A stretch of 64,000 nt of DNA from Phyllobacterium sophorae (GCF_003010965.1 NZ_PGGM01000001.1:1-64000); one strand, 5' to 3'; shown: positions 33,939 through 42,471, counted from the first letter of the stretch. Numbers and translations are program-made. The notes: a model not told the origin generated them from the sequence alone.

Positions 33939-34709
33939 TCAACTGCGCGCGGCGAGGATCCAGTCAACCGCCGTGGATATGTCATCAACTGTTGCTGTTG
34001 GCGGCGGTGTGAAACGGTGCTCGTCACCGCGGCGGTACTTGCCCGTCCGTACGAGCAAGGCGTGAGCAAGTCCGGCCTGCAGGGCACCGGTGACATCTGT
34101 TTCCGCGTCGTCGCCCACCATCACTGCCGCTGCTTTGGGACAGTTCATGCTGGCAAGCGCCGACAGGAAGAATGCGGGGGATGGCTTTCCAAGCACAATC
34201 GCGCGTGTTTGGCTGGCGAATTCCAGCGCCGCAACGAATGGCCCCGCATCGAGGCTGAGTTTTCCGTCCGTGTCCTTGAAAGCCCGGTTCGGCGCCAGCG
34301 CCACCAGTTTTGCGCCGTCGATCAACGCACGAAACGCCTGGTTCAGCGCCAGATAGTTGAAGGTTTCACCGGCATCGCCGACAACGACCGCCTTTCCTCC
34401 GCTGGCGGCCAGATCGTCGAAATCCGGCAGCAGATCAGGGTGAACCAGCAGTTGTGGCGATAAATTGTGTTGCTGAAGCCATGTGCGCGCCGCTTGCGCC
34501 GGGGTGAACAACTCGCCGTCCGAAGCGGGAAAGCCAAGTCTGCCGAGCTGGTCGAGAATGGCTCGCTTGGCGGTGCGTGTCGTGTTGCTGACAAAACGGA
34601 TGGGAAGGCCCGACTCGCGCAGCCGGACAACAGCCTCTGCTGCGCCCGGTACAGGCTCTTCGCCATCATAGAGGACGCCCGCAAGATCGAGAAGCACACC
34701 ACTTATCAT
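33939..34709 (-). CDS. HAD-superfamily IIA phosphatase (LHPP-like)
   Basis: This 256-residue protein starts MISGVLLDLAGVLYDGEEPV, with Asp9 as the nucleophile in D-L-A-G-V. The second acidic residue of the usual D-x-D is Ala here, as in the LHPP/HAD-IIA-hyp3 branch, which often has Ser at this place. The rest of the motifs are VSNTTRTAKRAILDQL and, at the end, MVGDDAETDVTGALQAGLA. The cap insertion is of type IIA. LHPP-like members hydrolyse phospholysine, phosphohistidine or pyrophosphate; the physiological substrate here is unknown. It is convergent with ftsZ2. Confidence 0.85.
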   Translation of the reverse strand: MISGVLLDLAGVLYDGEEPVPGAAEAVVRLRESGLPIRFVSNTTRTAKRAILDQLGRLGFPASDGELFTPAQAARTWLQQHNLSPQLLVHPDLLPDFDDLAASGGKAVVVGDAGETFNYLALNQAFRALIDGAKLVALAPNRAFKDTDGKLSLDAGPFVAALEFASQTRAIVLGKPSPAFFLSALASMNCPKAAAVMVGDDAETDVTGALQAGLAHALLVRTGKYRRGDEHRFTPPPTATVDDISTAVDWILAARS

Positions 34710-34873
34710 CGAAATAGAATGACACGGAACCGCATCAGGTCAATTCTACCGGAAGCTGGTGGGATCAGACACGCGACCCGGACCATGGTAAGGTCTTTGC
34801 CGTCTGCTTTCGGATCATTTGCGGCTGCTCTGCGTTGATATGGTATCAGCCACGCCAAATTGGGGTAACGACC

Positions 34874-35179
34874 ATGAACACAGCCAATCTTCAGCTCGAG
34901 GGGCTTTGCCTCGCCATTGCAGCAATCAACCGGTCACTCGTCGCGAAAGGATTGCTCACCGACACCGAGATCGATACCGCGCTGCGCAAGGCCGAAGCCG
35001 TCGCCGTCGGCGACGAGCGGGCTGTTGAACAGCTTTCGCCAGCCAATCGTGACGCAGTCTGCTTCCCGATTCGCCTGCTTCAGCTGGCAAATAGTTCGGG
35101 CGCCGACACACCATGGTCGTTCTCCCACCTTGCAAGAATGGTCGGTGAAACCAAGCGGCCCTACAATGATCAGCTCTAG
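34874..35179 (+). CDS. Small conserved hypothetical protein
   Basis: This 101-residue soluble protein begins MNTANLQLEGLCLAIAAINR and has the pattern LLTDTEIDTALRKAEAVAVG, then NRDAVCFPIRLLQLAN and WSFSHLARMVGETK. I know similar short proteins from other Hyphomicrobiales but no function. ATG 34874 follows GGGGTAACGACC; the frame is open to 34835. It is convergent with gapR, 5 bp away. Confidence 0.65.
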   Translation: MNTANLQLEGLCLAIAAINRSLVAKGLLTDTEIDTALRKAEAVAVGDERAVEQLSPANRDAVCFPIRLLQLANSSGADTPWSFSHLARMVGETKRPYNDQL

Positions 35180-35184
35180 CCGTC

Positions 35185-35448
35185 TTACTCCATGCCCAGA
35201 GCGTTCATGTAAAGTTCGAGGATCGCTTCCTCTTCCTTGCGCTCATTGGCGTCCTTCTTGCGCAGGCGGACAATAGTGCGGATGATCTTGGTGTCGTAGC
35301 CGCGCCCCTTGGCCTCGGCCATCACTTCCTTGATGTCGTCCTGGAGCGTGGTCTTTTCTTCCTCGAGGCGCTCGATGCGCTCGATGAACTGCCGCAGTTC
35401 CGCAGCCGCTACACCCTCGACACCACCCTGCGCCGCCAAATCATCCAT
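35185..35448 (-). CDS. gapR: GapR, chromosome-structuring DNA-binding protein (DUF2312)
   Basis: This 87-residue protein is a DUF2312 member. GapR of Caulobacter is a nucleoid-associated protein that encircles overtwisted DNA ahead of replication forks and helps topoisomerases. The diagnostic stretch is [20 protein letters not shown], then [20 protein letters not shown] and [20 protein letters not shown]. It is a helical coiled-coil protein with basic surfaces. Its length is normal. The gene stands with DUF1244 and N-formylglutamate amidohydrolase upstream on the same strand, an arrangement typical of this order. Confidence 0.93.
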   Translation of the reverse strand: MDDLAAQGGVEGVAAAELRQFIERIERLEEEKTTLQDDIKEVMAEAKGRGYDTKIIRTIVRLRKKDANERKEEEAILELYMNALGME

Positions 35449-35579
35449 GCTCTTAACTCCGCTCTCTCGAAACTCGTTGTGCGACTCATGTCATGTCGCC
35501 CGGACGGTTCCGATGCCCGACCAGTGCCTCAAGAGTCAAGACAAACAGACTCTGTAACATCAATCGTGATGGGATGAAC

Positions 35580-35900
35580 TTAATGCGAGAGCTTGTTGGG
35601 CGAGGGCTTGTTCGCTTCAAAAGCTGCCTTCTGGGCGTCGCTCGCCTCGCGCTGATGCTTGGCCTGCCAGTCCGCATAGGGCTCGCCATAGACGATCTCT
35701 CGCGATTCCTCCTTGGAAAGCGCGATGCCGCTTCCCTTGGCCGCCTCGCGATACCAGTTGGACAGGCAATTGCGGCAAAAGCCGGCCAGATTCATCAGGT
35801 CGATGTTCTGCACGTCGCTACGTTCGCGCAAATGTTCCACCAGCCTTCGAAAAGCGGCAGCTTCGAGCGCGGTGCGCTGTTCATCGGTTAAATTGTTCAT
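35580..35900 (-). CDS. DUF1244 domain-containing protein
   Basis: This 106-residue protein is a clear DUF1244 member. Characteristic parts are FRRLVEHLRERSDVQNIDLM, NLAGFCRNCLSNWYREAA and EIVYGEPYADWQAKHQ. The Cys-x-x-Cys pair could bind a metal. The function is not known. The start overlaps the stop of the N-formylglutamate amidohydrolase gene (ATGA), so the two are cotranscribed on the minus strand, and gapR lies 131 bp downstream. Confidence 0.9.
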   Translation of the reverse strand: MNNLTDEQRTALEAAAFRRLVEHLRERSDVQNIDLMNLAGFCRNCLSNWYREAAKGSGIALSKEESREIVYGEPYADWQAKHQREASDAQKAAFEANKPSPNKLSH

Positions 35901-36697
35901 GGTCTGAACTCCTCGATCGGCCCGGTCCGGGAGCCGAATTGTCTGGCTTCATGCATATCGGGGTTGGCATTCATCGCTTCAAGGATCGGCGCGAGGCGAT
36001 CCGCCCAATGGGCGATGCCCGTCTCTTCGGCAATCAGATCCTGCCGTACCTCGATCAGCGCATGGGCAAGCCCCGGAACGATACAATGCTGGAACATGGT
36101 GTCGTTGCGCAGCGCTCCGTCATAGGGTTCATTGTCCCCGACGATCAGCTGCGGGTCGGCACGCAAGCCATCGAGCAATGGCAACACCGCCCGCGGATCC
36201 TTGTCCCACAATATGCCCGCGTGCCAGGGGCGCGGCGTGGTCTTCCAGAAAGCGGTGAAGGAATGGATCGAGATGATCAGCGGCGCCTTGCCGCTTGCCG
36301 CGATCACCGCTGCGATCGTTTGCGCAACCGCCCGGTGATAAGGGCGATAATATTCGTTGAGGCGCTTTTCGCGCTCCTCGATCGGCATCGGATTATTGCC
36401 CGGAATGATAGCCCCGTCGGAAAGCCGCATGATCAGCGTCGGATCGTCCTCGCCCCGGTTGGGATCGATCAGCAAGCGCGAAAACCCGCCAAGCACGGCG
36501 GGAACGTCAAGCATCGCGGCCAGTTTGCGAGTTAAGCGTTCAACCCCGATATCATAGGCGATGTGCCGCTCGAATTCGGACGAAGCCAGCCCGAGCGAGC
36601 CGTATTCCTCCGGCAGATCGCGGCTTGCGTGGTCAGCAAGCAGCACGAGGCTCCGCGCCTTGTCGCCATCGACGAGATGAAAGGGAGAGAACGGCAT
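35897..36697 (-). CDS. N-formylglutamate amidohydrolase family protein
   Basis: This 266-residue protein belongs to the FGase family. Landmarks are SLVLLADHASRDLPEEYGSL, GGFSRLLIDPNRGEDDPTLI and IISIHSFTAFWK, which hold the metal-binding and substrate residues. The founding enzyme releases formate from N-formyl-L-glutamate in histidine breakdown, but in Hyphomicrobiales this gene is not linked to hut genes and the true substrate is uncertain. ATG 36697 (MPFSPFHLVDGDKA) fits; the frame is open to 36784. It is divergent from the DUF1036-pyk pair. Confidence 0.87.
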   Translation of the reverse strand: MPFSPFHLVDGDKARSLVLLADHASRDLPEEYGSLGLASSEFERHIAYDIGVERLTRKLAAMLDVPAVLGGFSRLLIDPNRGEDDPTLIMRLSDGAIIPGNNPMPIEEREKRLNEYYRPYHRAVAQTIAAVIAASGKAPLIISIHSFTAFWKTTPRPWHAGILWDKDPRAVLPLLDGLRADPQLIVGDNEPYDGALRNDTMFQHCIVPGLAHALIEVRQDLIAEETGIAHWADRLAPILEAMNANPDMHEARQFGSRTGPIEEFRP

Positions 36698-36954
36698 TCG
36701 ATGAAGCACTTTCAAGATGAATCGAGCTTGTTTTTCGTGTTTCCCGGCTGCGGTGTCAACGCAACGAACATTCTTTTGTCGCACTGTTGCCAGAACTTCG
36801 CATTCAAACGATTAGCGCGTTGACAATGCAAGTGAAACTGCCGAAAAGAAGGTCAAAGATGGACGGAGGCAATATTGCGCAGGGGCATCAGAGCGATATG
36901 GGGTCACGTTATATTCCGCGCTGAACAGCATCGCCGGACACGATTAGGCAGCGT

Positions 36955-37018
36955 TCCAGAGCAATTCCAGGAAAAGTGGGAACCGGCTTTCCGTTCGGAA
37001 TTGCGTCAGGGCAAAACG
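36955..37018. repeat. Palindromic intergenic repeat element of the Rhizobiales type
   Basis: The sequence contains gcaattccaggaaaag and, after a spacer, ggaattgcg. The outer arms gcaattcc (36961-36968) and ggaattgc (36997-37004) are perfect inverted repeats around an inner ggaaaag/ctttcc pair. I recognise near-identical elements as a very common intergenic repeat in Brucella, Rhizobium and relatives. I saw no second copy in this window. It runs into the 5' end of the DUF1036 reading frame, so that gene's start is unclear. Confidence 0.65.
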
Positions 37019-37501
37019 CGAGCGTATTTCCGTCTTCCGAAGATAACCGGCAATACTCTAGCGGCTTTTTTATTCATATTTGCAGCGGGCAGTTTTATAG
37101 CCCCCGAAAAGGCCCATGCCGATTTTCGCGTGTGCAATACAACACAAAATCTCGTGGGCGTGGCGCTTGGCTACCGGGCGAAGACCGGCTGGATCACCGA
37201 AGGCTGGTGGCATGTCAATGCTTCGTCCTGCACGACGCTGGTCGTCGGGCCGCTGACATCGCGCTATTATTACCTCTATGCGGAAGACGCGCAAAGCGGC
37301 GGCCGCTGGGACGGCAAGGTGAACATGTGTGTCGCCGAAAACCAGTTCAAGATTACCGGCATCAACGACTGTTTTGCACGCGGATTTCAACGTGCCGGCT
37401 TTCAGGAGTATGATACCGGCGAACAGACGAGCTGGATGGTCCAGCTTACGGAAGAAAATCCTCCCTCATCTCCAATTGTAACGGATACCCCTCCTCAATG
37501 A
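37001..37501 (+). CDS. DUF1036 exported protein
   Basis: This protein has a signal peptide (ITGNTLAAFLFIFAAGSF, then IAPEKAHA) and a mature DUF1036 domain beginning DFRVCNTTQNLVGVALGYR. Other landmarks are WITEGWWHVNASSCTTLV, YYYLYAEDAQSGGRW and FKITGINDCFARGFQRAGF; the Cys residues could form disulfides. The function is not known. There is no ATG in frame; the frame is open to a TTG at 36875, but its 5' part is a palindromic repeat. I place the start at TTG 37001, giving 166 residues, with low certainty. The stop overlaps the pyk start (ATGA), a pairing conserved in this order. Confidence 0.75.
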   Translation: MRQGKTRAYFRLPKITGNTLAAFLFIFAAGSFIAPEKAHADFRVCNTTQNLVGVALGYRAKTGWITEGWWHVNASSCTTLVVGPLTSRYYYLYAEDAQSGGRWDGKVNMCVAENQFKITGINDCFARGFQRAGFQEYDTGEQTSWMVQLTEENPPSSPIVTDTPPQ

Positions 37502-38934
37502 GACGCCGCCGTAAGGTCAAAATTCTAGCCACCCTGGGTCCCGCTTCCTCCGACGAAGCCATGATCCGTAAGCTGTTCGAAGCCGGCGCCGATGTGTTCC
37601 GCATCAATATGAGCCACGCCAGCCACGAACTGATGCGCGAACTCGTGCGCCGCCTGCGTAATGTCGAGAAGGAAGTGGGACGGCCGATCGGCATTCTTGC
37701 CGATCTTCAGGGACCGAAGCTGCGTGTCGGCAAGTTCAAGGACGGCAAGGTTGATCTCGTCGCCGGTCAGACCTTCACGCTCGACGACAATGATACGCCG
37801 GGCGACAATACCCGCGTGTTCCTGCCGCATCCGGAAATTCTCGAAGCCGTCGAGCCCGGCCATCGCCTTTTGATCGATGACGGCAAGCTGGCTCTGGTCG
37901 CCGAAGCTTCCGACGGCAAGTCCATCCGCTGCCGCGTCGTTTCCGGTACCAGGATTTCCGACAAGAAGGGGGTCAGCCTGCCCGATACGACGCTTGGCGT
38001 TAGCGCCCTGACCGAAAAGGACCGGCGCGACCTCGATGCGGTTCTGCATGAGGAAATCGACTGGGTGGCCCTGTCCTTTATCCAGCGGCCCGAGGACCTT
38101 GCCGAAGTGCGCAAGATCGCCCGCGGCCGCGTTGCCCTGCTTTCGAAAATCGAAAAGCCGCAGGCGGTCACCCGCCTCGACGAGATCATCGAACTCTCCG
38201 ACGCTCTTATGGTCGCCCGCGGCGATCTTGGTGTCGAAATGCCGCTAGAATCGGTTCCCGGCATCCAGAAGCAGATCATCCGCGCCTGCCGCCGGGCCGG
38301 CAAGCCAGTGGTCGTCGCCACACAGATGCTGGAGTCGATGATCACCGCCGCAGTCCCGACGCGTGCCGAGGTTTCGGACGTGGCCACCGCGGTATTTGAA
38401 GGCGCTGATGCCGTCATGCTCTCGGCCGAATCCGCCGCCGGCGATTATCCAGTCGAAGCGGTGTCGACCATGGCCCGCATTGCCGAAGAGGTCGAGCGCG
38501 ATCCGAACTATCCCGGCATCATCCATGCCCAGCGCCCCGAGCCCAATGCGACCGGCGCCGATGCGATTTCGCTCGCAGCGCGCCAGATCGCCGAAACGCT
38601 CAACCTCTCGGCGATCGTCACCTATACCGCCTCGGGCACAACCGGACTGCGCGCGGCGCGCGAGCGGCCGTTGCTGCCGATTATCGCGCTTTCGCCGGTG
38701 GTCGAGACGGCACGCAAGCTTTCGCTCGTCTGGGGATTGCATTGCGTTGTAACCGAGGATGCCAGCGATCTTGATGATATGGTCGATCGTGCGTGCCACA
38801 TCGCCTATCAGGAAGAGTTCGGCAACCCGGGTGACCGCATCATCATCTCGGCTGGCGTACCGCTGCGTACGCCCGGCTCGACCAATATGTTGCGTATTGC
38901 CTATATCGGCTCGGATGGGCTGACTGGAATTTAG
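37498..38934 (+). CDS. pyk: Pyruvate kinase
   Basis: This 478-residue enzyme makes pyruvate and ATP from phosphoenolpyruvate and ADP. The motifs are complete: KILATLGPASSDEAMIRKL at the start, FRINMSHASHELM, the catalytic Lys and metal ligands in LLSKIEKPQAV and MVARGDLGVEMPLE, and VATQMLESM. The C-terminal allosteric domain has IVTYTASGTTGLRAARERP. Length is normal for a bacterial type II enzyme. The start codon overlaps the DUF1036 stop by 4 bp. A large hairpin follows 13 bp after the stop. Confidence 0.97.
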   Translation: MRRRRKVKILATLGPASSDEAMIRKLFEAGADVFRINMSHASHELMRELVRRLRNVEKEVGRPIGILADLQGPKLRVGKFKDGKVDLVAGQTFTLDDNDTPGDNTRVFLPHPEILEAVEPGHRLLIDDGKLALVAEASDGKSIRCRVVSGTRISDKKGVSLPDTTLGVSALTEKDRRDLDAVLHEEIDWVALSFIQRPEDLAEVRKIARGRVALLSKIEKPQAVTRLDEIIELSDALMVARGDLGVEMPLESVPGIQKQIIRACRRAGKPVVVATQMLESMITAAVPTRAEVSDVATAVFEGADAVMLSAESAAGDYPVEAVSTMARIAEEVERDPNYPGIIHAQRPEPNATGADAISLAARQIAETLNLSAIVTYTASGTTGLRAARERPLLPIIALSPVVETARKLSLVWGLHCVVTEDASDLDDMVDRACHIAYQEEFGNPGDRIIISAGVPLRTPGSTNMLRIAYIGSDGLTGI

Positions 38935-38947
38935 GCCGTGTCGAACA

Positions 38948-38988
38948 GGGTCATTTCGTTCCGGCACAGCAATGGAACGCAATGACCC
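38948..38988 (+). terminator. Long hairpin after pyk
   Basis: A 15-bp stem (38948-38962 with 38974-38988) has one mismatch and an 11-base loop. It starts 13 bp after the pyk stop. No T-run follows, but a second small perfect hairpin, ttcttg-ct-caagaa, lies at 38991-39004. It probably ends or stabilises the DUF1036-pyk transcript. Confidence 0.5.
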
Positions 38989-39076
38989 AATTCTTGCTCA
39001 AGAACTGCTGGTTCTCACCCGGCAATCGCCGAATCTGGCCCAGGTTCATCCACCAATGCGGGAAAAATGGTTGTGA

Positions 39077-39685
39077 TTACGTGCGCTGGCCGGTGAGTTC
39101 ATCGGCCAATTCACCCGCCTGCTTCTGCGCCTCGCGCATCATCGGATAGACTGTCAGAACCCGCTCGAAAGCCTGCAAGGCGGCTTCCTTGCGTCCGGTA
39201 TCCTTCAGGATCGCTGCCATACCCGCCATCGCCCCGAAATGCCGTGGCTCCAGCGCGAGGGTCTTCTGGATGTCGGCCATGGACCGGCCGTAATCATTCA
39301 TCATGAAATGCAAGGTCGCCCGCCGGTTCCACCCTTCCGCATAGTCCGGCTTCATCACGACCACCTGGTCGAGAAAGTCGAGGGCAACGGGATACTTCTT
39401 GTCTTCCATGGCCTTGGCAGCCCAGCCCATCATCAGGTCGACGGTCGCGCTACCGGAATTCTGCCATTGCATCTGGATGAGCGAGGCGATACGCGCAGCC
39501 TTCACCTCATTGCTCTCGCGCTTGAGAGATGCAAACAGATCATCAAGCCGCGCCGAGCGCTTTTGCGCGAGCGTTTGATTGGGCAAGGCTGCCTGCTGCT
39601 CGATGGGCGTCTGCGCCTGCGCCATTGCGGGCACAGGCAAACCCGCCAGTAAAGTTCCAATCGAAAATGCAAAAACGCTCCGCAT
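39077..39685 (-). CDS. Exported tetratricopeptide-repeat protein
   Basis: This 202-residue protein has a signal peptide (FAFSIGTLLAGLPVPAMAQA, cleavage after AMA or AQA) and TPR-type helical repeats from about residue 75. Two clear units are VALDFLDQVVVMKPDYAEGW and MADIQKTLALEPRHFGAMAG, and a third is LQAFERVLTVYPMMREAQK. It is probably a periplasmic protein-protein interaction module. Short TPR proteins near pyk occur in related genomes but I cannot name a role. It is convergent with pyk. Confidence 0.85.
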   Translation of the reverse strand: MRSVFAFSIGTLLAGLPVPAMAQAQTPIEQQAALPNQTLAQKRSARLDDLFASLKRESNEVKAARIASLIQMQWQNSGSATVDLMMGWAAKAMEDKKYPVALDFLDQVVVMKPDYAEGWNRRATLHFMMNDYGRSMADIQKTLALEPRHFGAMAGMAAILKDTGRKEAALQAFERVLTVYPMMREAQKQAGELADELTGQRT

Positions 39686-39747
39686 GACACGGATGGTAGT
39701 CCGTATCAGCGAAACGTCAAATGCAAATAACCGTGAGACGGATACGA

Positions 39748-39873
39748 TCAGCCCTGGCGCGCTTTAAAGCGTGGGGCGGTCTTGTTGATGATGTAAATCC
39801 GGCCCTTGCGACGGACCAGCTGGTTGTCACGATGACGGGCCTTCAGGGCCTTGAGGGAATTCTTGATCTTCAT
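39748..39873 (-). CDS. rpmJ: 50S ribosomal protein L36
   Basis: This 41-residue protein is L36 of the alphaproteobacterial type: [20 protein letters not shown] then [20 protein letters not shown]. It lacks the zinc-binding Cys and His residues of the C+ form, so it is a zinc-independent paralogue, which is normal in this group. ATG 39873 gives the family N-terminus; the longer frame (to 39987) is not used. It stands alone on the minus strand. Confidence 0.95.
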   Translation of the reverse strand: MKIKNSLKALKARHRDNQLVRRKGRIYIINKTAPRFKARQG

Positions 39874-40004
39874 TTCAGCACCGGTATCTTTACGCCCGAA
39901 ACCGGGCACCAATAAAAAGCGCGCCTGTAAAGCGCGCCGGAAACACGTTGCGGGGAAATAGCCAAGGATTACCCGCATTGTCAACACCCGGCTTACGATT
40001 CATC

Positions 40005-40028
40005 GCGTGATTCAGAGCAGAATCACGC
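40005..40028. terminator. Perfect 9-bp inverted repeat between purK and rpmJ
   Basis: gcgtgattc (40005-40013) and gaatcacgc (40020-40028) form a perfect stem with a 6-base loop. It is 13 bp past the purK stop on the minus strand and has no T-tract, so terminator function is uncertain. Confidence 0.4.
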
Positions 40029-40040
40029 ATTTATTCGTCG

Positions 40041-41120
40041 TTACAGTCTTTTCGTGATCCGCGTCACATGTCCCATCTTGCGGCCGGAGCGCGCTTCAGC
40101 CTTACCATAAAGATGCACGACAGCCCCGGTTTCCTGTAGAAGCATCGGCACCCTGCCGATGTCATCGCCGATCAGATTTTCCATGACGCAATCGGAATGA
40201 CGCCTCGTGTCGCCGAGCGGCAGGCCGGCAATCGCCCTTATATGCTGTTCGAATTGCGATACGGCACAGGCCGCTTCAGTCCAGTGGCCCGAATTGTGCA
40301 CGCGCGGCGCAAATTCATTGGCAAGCAATGTCCCGTTGGCAAGCACGAAGAACTCCATGCCGACAACGCCGACATAATTCAGCCCGTCCAGCAGCTTGCG
40401 CGCCGAATCGGCGGCCAAGCCGGCAATTGTCGAGGAAACAGAGACGGGCACGGAAGATGTGGCGAGAATACCGTCCTTGTGGACGTTCTCCGCAATGTCG
40501 TAGACCTTGATATTGCCGTCCTCATCACGCGCGGCGATCACTGAAATTTCGCGGGTAAAATCAACCAGTGCTTCGAGGATAGAAGGTACGCTGCCAATTG
40601 CGGCGAAACCGGATTTCGCGCTTTCCCCCTTTGCGCCCGTAAACTTGATCTGACCCTTGCCGTCATAGCCGAAACGCCGCGTCTTCAGGATGCCTTTGCC
40701 ATCAAAGGCAAGGAGCGCCGCCTTGAGATCCCCTTCATTCTCGACGATGCGCCACTGTGCAGTCTGGATGCCTGCCTTATTGAGGAAGCGCTTCTCGGCT
40801 ACGCGATCCTGCGAGACCTTTAAAGCCTCGGGCGGAGGAAAAACCGCCTTGCTTTCATTGAGCATCTCTACCGAATCCACCGGAACATTCTCGAATTCAT
40901 AGGTGACGACATCGCTAAGCTCGGCAAGTTGCTCAAGTGCATTCGGATCGTCATAGGCCGCCACAATGTGCTCGCTCGCAACTTGCGCCGCGGGGCAATC
41001 TTCCTGCGGCTCCAGAATGACTGTCCTGTATCCAAGCCGCGCCGCCGCCATGGCGAGCATACGGCCGAGCTGGCCCCCGCCGATAATTCCAATTGTTGAC
41101 CCTGGGGAAATCATCTTCAC
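40041..41120 (-). CDS. purK: N5-carboxyaminoimidazole ribonucleotide synthase
   Basis: This 359-residue ATP-grasp enzyme converts AIR, ATP and bicarbonate to N5-CAIR in purine synthesis. Landmarks are [20 protein letters not shown] at the start, [15 protein letters not shown], the ATP-grasp loop [10 protein letters not shown] and [20 protein letters not shown]. The length is normal. The start overlaps the purE stop by 4 bp (ATGA), so PurE, which uses the PurK product, is made from the same transcript. Confidence 0.96.
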   Translation of the reverse strand: MKMISPGSTIGIIGGGQLGRMLAMAAARLGYRTVILEPQEDCPAAQVASEHIVAAYDDPNALEQLAELSDVVTYEFENVPVDSVEMLNESKAVFPPPEALKVSQDRVAEKRFLNKAGIQTAQWRIVENEGDLKAALLAFDGKGILKTRRFGYDGKGQIKFTGAKGESAKSGFAAIGSVPSILEALVDFTREISVIAARDEDGNIKVYDIAENVHKDGILATSSVPVSVSSTIAGLAADSARKLLDGLNYVGVVGMEFFVLANGTLLANEFAPRVHNSGHWTEAACAVSQFEQHIRAIAGLPLGDTRRHSDCVMENLIGDDIGRVPMLLQETGAVVHLYGKAEARSGRKMGHVTRITKRL

Positions 41121-41614
41121 GCCTCGTCAGAAGGTCTCATCGCGACCTTATCGCTCTGCGCCTGCCGGAAATCATCGAGCCGCTTGGCCAGGGCATCATC
41201 ATTGAGCGCCAGAACCGCCGCCGACAACAAGGCGGCATTGACGGCTCCTGCCCGGCCAATCGCCAGAGTGCCCACAGGAATGCCGGCTGGCATCTGCACG
41301 ATCGACAGAAGCGAATCCTGCCCCGAAAGCGCTTTTGATTCCACAGGCACACCGAAGACTGGCAAAGGCGTCATCGCTGCGGCCATACCAGGCAGATGCG
41401 CTGCGCCACCGGCGCCGGCGATGATGACCTTAAATCCCGCTTTGCGCGCGCCCTTGGCGAAATCCACCAGCCTGTCGGGAGTTCTGTGCGCGGAAACGAT
41501 ACGATCGTCGTGGGAGATGCCGAGGGCATCCAGCGTTTCGGCAGCATGGCGCATGGTCGTCCAATCGGACTGGCTTCCCATGATGATTGCGACGTCAGCG
41601 CGTTTGTCTGCCAT
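41117..41614 (-). CDS. purE: N5-carboxyaminoimidazole ribonucleotide mutase
   Basis: This 165-residue class I PurE converts N5-CAIR to CAIR. It has the substrate loop MGSQSDW (Gln replaces the more common Asp or Lys), the catalytic His in [50 protein letters not shown] and [13 protein letters not shown]. It lies upstream of purK on the minus strand with a 4-bp overlap. No purine-sensing riboswitch is visible in the short upstream gap. Confidence 0.96.
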   Translation of the reverse strand: MADKRADVAIIMGSQSDWTTMRHAAETLDALGISHDDRIVSAHRTPDRLVDFAKGARKAGFKVIIAGAGGAAHLPGMAAAMTPLPVFGVPVESKALSGQDSLLSIVQMPAGIPVGTLAIGRAGAVNAALLSAAVLALNDDALAKRLDDFRQAQSDKVAMRPSDEA

Positions 41615-41699
41615 TGAGCATCCTCTATCGAGATGGGGGCATTAAAGGAAAACCCGGAGCTCCGCAAGCTGCGAGCCAGGTGAGAAACCTCTTGAGAAA

Positions 41700-41903
41700 T
41701 CAGGCGATGATATCGGGAATGATCTTGTCTTCAAGCTCAATGAGCTTGTCTTTGATCAGCAGCTTTTTCTTTTTCATTCGCTGGATACGAAGCTGGTCGC
41801 AGCCCACCTGGATCATTGCTTGTATGGCGGCATCAAAATCCAGATGCTCTTGTTTCAATCTTGCGACTGCCAATCTAATGTCAGCCTGATCCTGGTCGGA
41901 CAT
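41700..41903 (-). CDS. YdcH-family (DUF465) small protein
   Basis: This 67-residue helical protein is a DUF465/YdcH member: LAVARLKQEHLDFDAAIQAM and RIQRMKKKKLLIKDKLIELE. It has a Lys-rich central turn, typical of the family, and forms a short coiled coil. The function is not known. It is divergent from a second DUF465 gene at 42228, with 324 bp between the two starts. Confidence 0.85.
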   Translation of the reverse strand: MSDQDQADIRLAVARLKQEHLDFDAAIQAMIQVGCDQLRIQRMKKKKLLIKDKLIELEDKIIPDIIA

Positions 41904-42150
41904 GCAGTGATTCCCGGTAATTTTTGCCGCGCATAATTCTAAAACCGCAGCCGGTTTTTGGAAAGGACTATACGCAAATTTAAAGTGCTACTGCTTACCC
42001 TGCGCGAAAGAGGCGCATGCGGCAATAGTTCAGAATCCAGTGTTTGGTCCAAGGCAACGCAACCCCTTACCAGCACGTCGCCATATCATATTTTAAGAAA
42101 CAAGAAAATCCTACGAAACAAATTCGACAATTGCTTAAAGTGGTGGCAGA
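41904..42150. other. Divergent intergenic region between two DUF465 genes
   Basis: The full gap runs to 42227. Its left part has a hairpin, aaaaccg-cagc-cggtttt at 41941-41958, followed by one more T, close to the promoter of the minus-strand gene. The middle (42000-42140) is AT-rich from 42090 onward. I see no gene or tRNA. The right part holds a Pho-box-like array, listed separately. Confidence 0.4.
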
Positions 42151-42179
42151 GTGTCACGGCTCTGTCATAAACTTGCCAC
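42151..42179 (+). promoter_or_regulatory. Candidate PhoB box upstream of the DUF465 gene
   Basis: Three 7-mers repeat at an 11-bp period: gtgtcac (42151-42157), ctgtcat (42162-42168) and ttgccac (42173-42179), separated by 4-base spacers. The PhoB consensus half-site is CTGTCAT with 4-base AT-rich spacers. The middle unit is perfect and the outer ones match 5 and 4 of 7. It ends 48 bp before ATG 42228, the expected place for an activator site. Confidence 0.5.
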
Positions 42180-42227
42180 CTGGCAGGCAGAGCGTGAGTA
42201 GGGAAAACCAACCAAGGGAGAAGCCGG

Positions 42228-42407
42228 ATGGCCATTGAGTCTCATCTTGAAACGCTTGAACGTAAGCATGGGGCGCTCGAAAAGGAAATTTCCGACGCGC
42301 TGTTAAGTCCCGCCTCCGACGACCTGAAGATCAGCGATATGAAACGTCGCAAGCTTATGCTCAAGGAGCAAATCGAAAAGCTCAAATCAGTCGTCACCCA
42401 TCATTAA
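42228..42407 (+). CDS. Small DUF465-like protein
   Basis: This 59-residue helical protein reads MAIESHLETLERKHGALEKE and continues to DDLKISDMKRRKLMLKEQIE. The length, the early HxxLExKHxxLExxI heptads and the Lys/Arg-rich second helix match the YdcH/DUF465 family. The function is unknown. The start is preceded by AAGGGAGAAGCCGG, a good ribosome binding site. A PhoB-like box lies 48 bp upstream, and a strong bidirectional terminator follows 64 bp after the stop. It is divergent from the DUF465 gene at 41700-41903, so both face away from a shared control region. Confidence 0.82.
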   Translation: MAIESHLETLERKHGALEKEISDALLSPASDDLKISDMKRRKLMLKEQIEKLKSVVTHH

Positions 42408-42471
42408 TCACGATAAGGACCATACCGCGAAATTCCACTCGATAGCTTGAAAGCATCGTGCTGGCAGTTAC

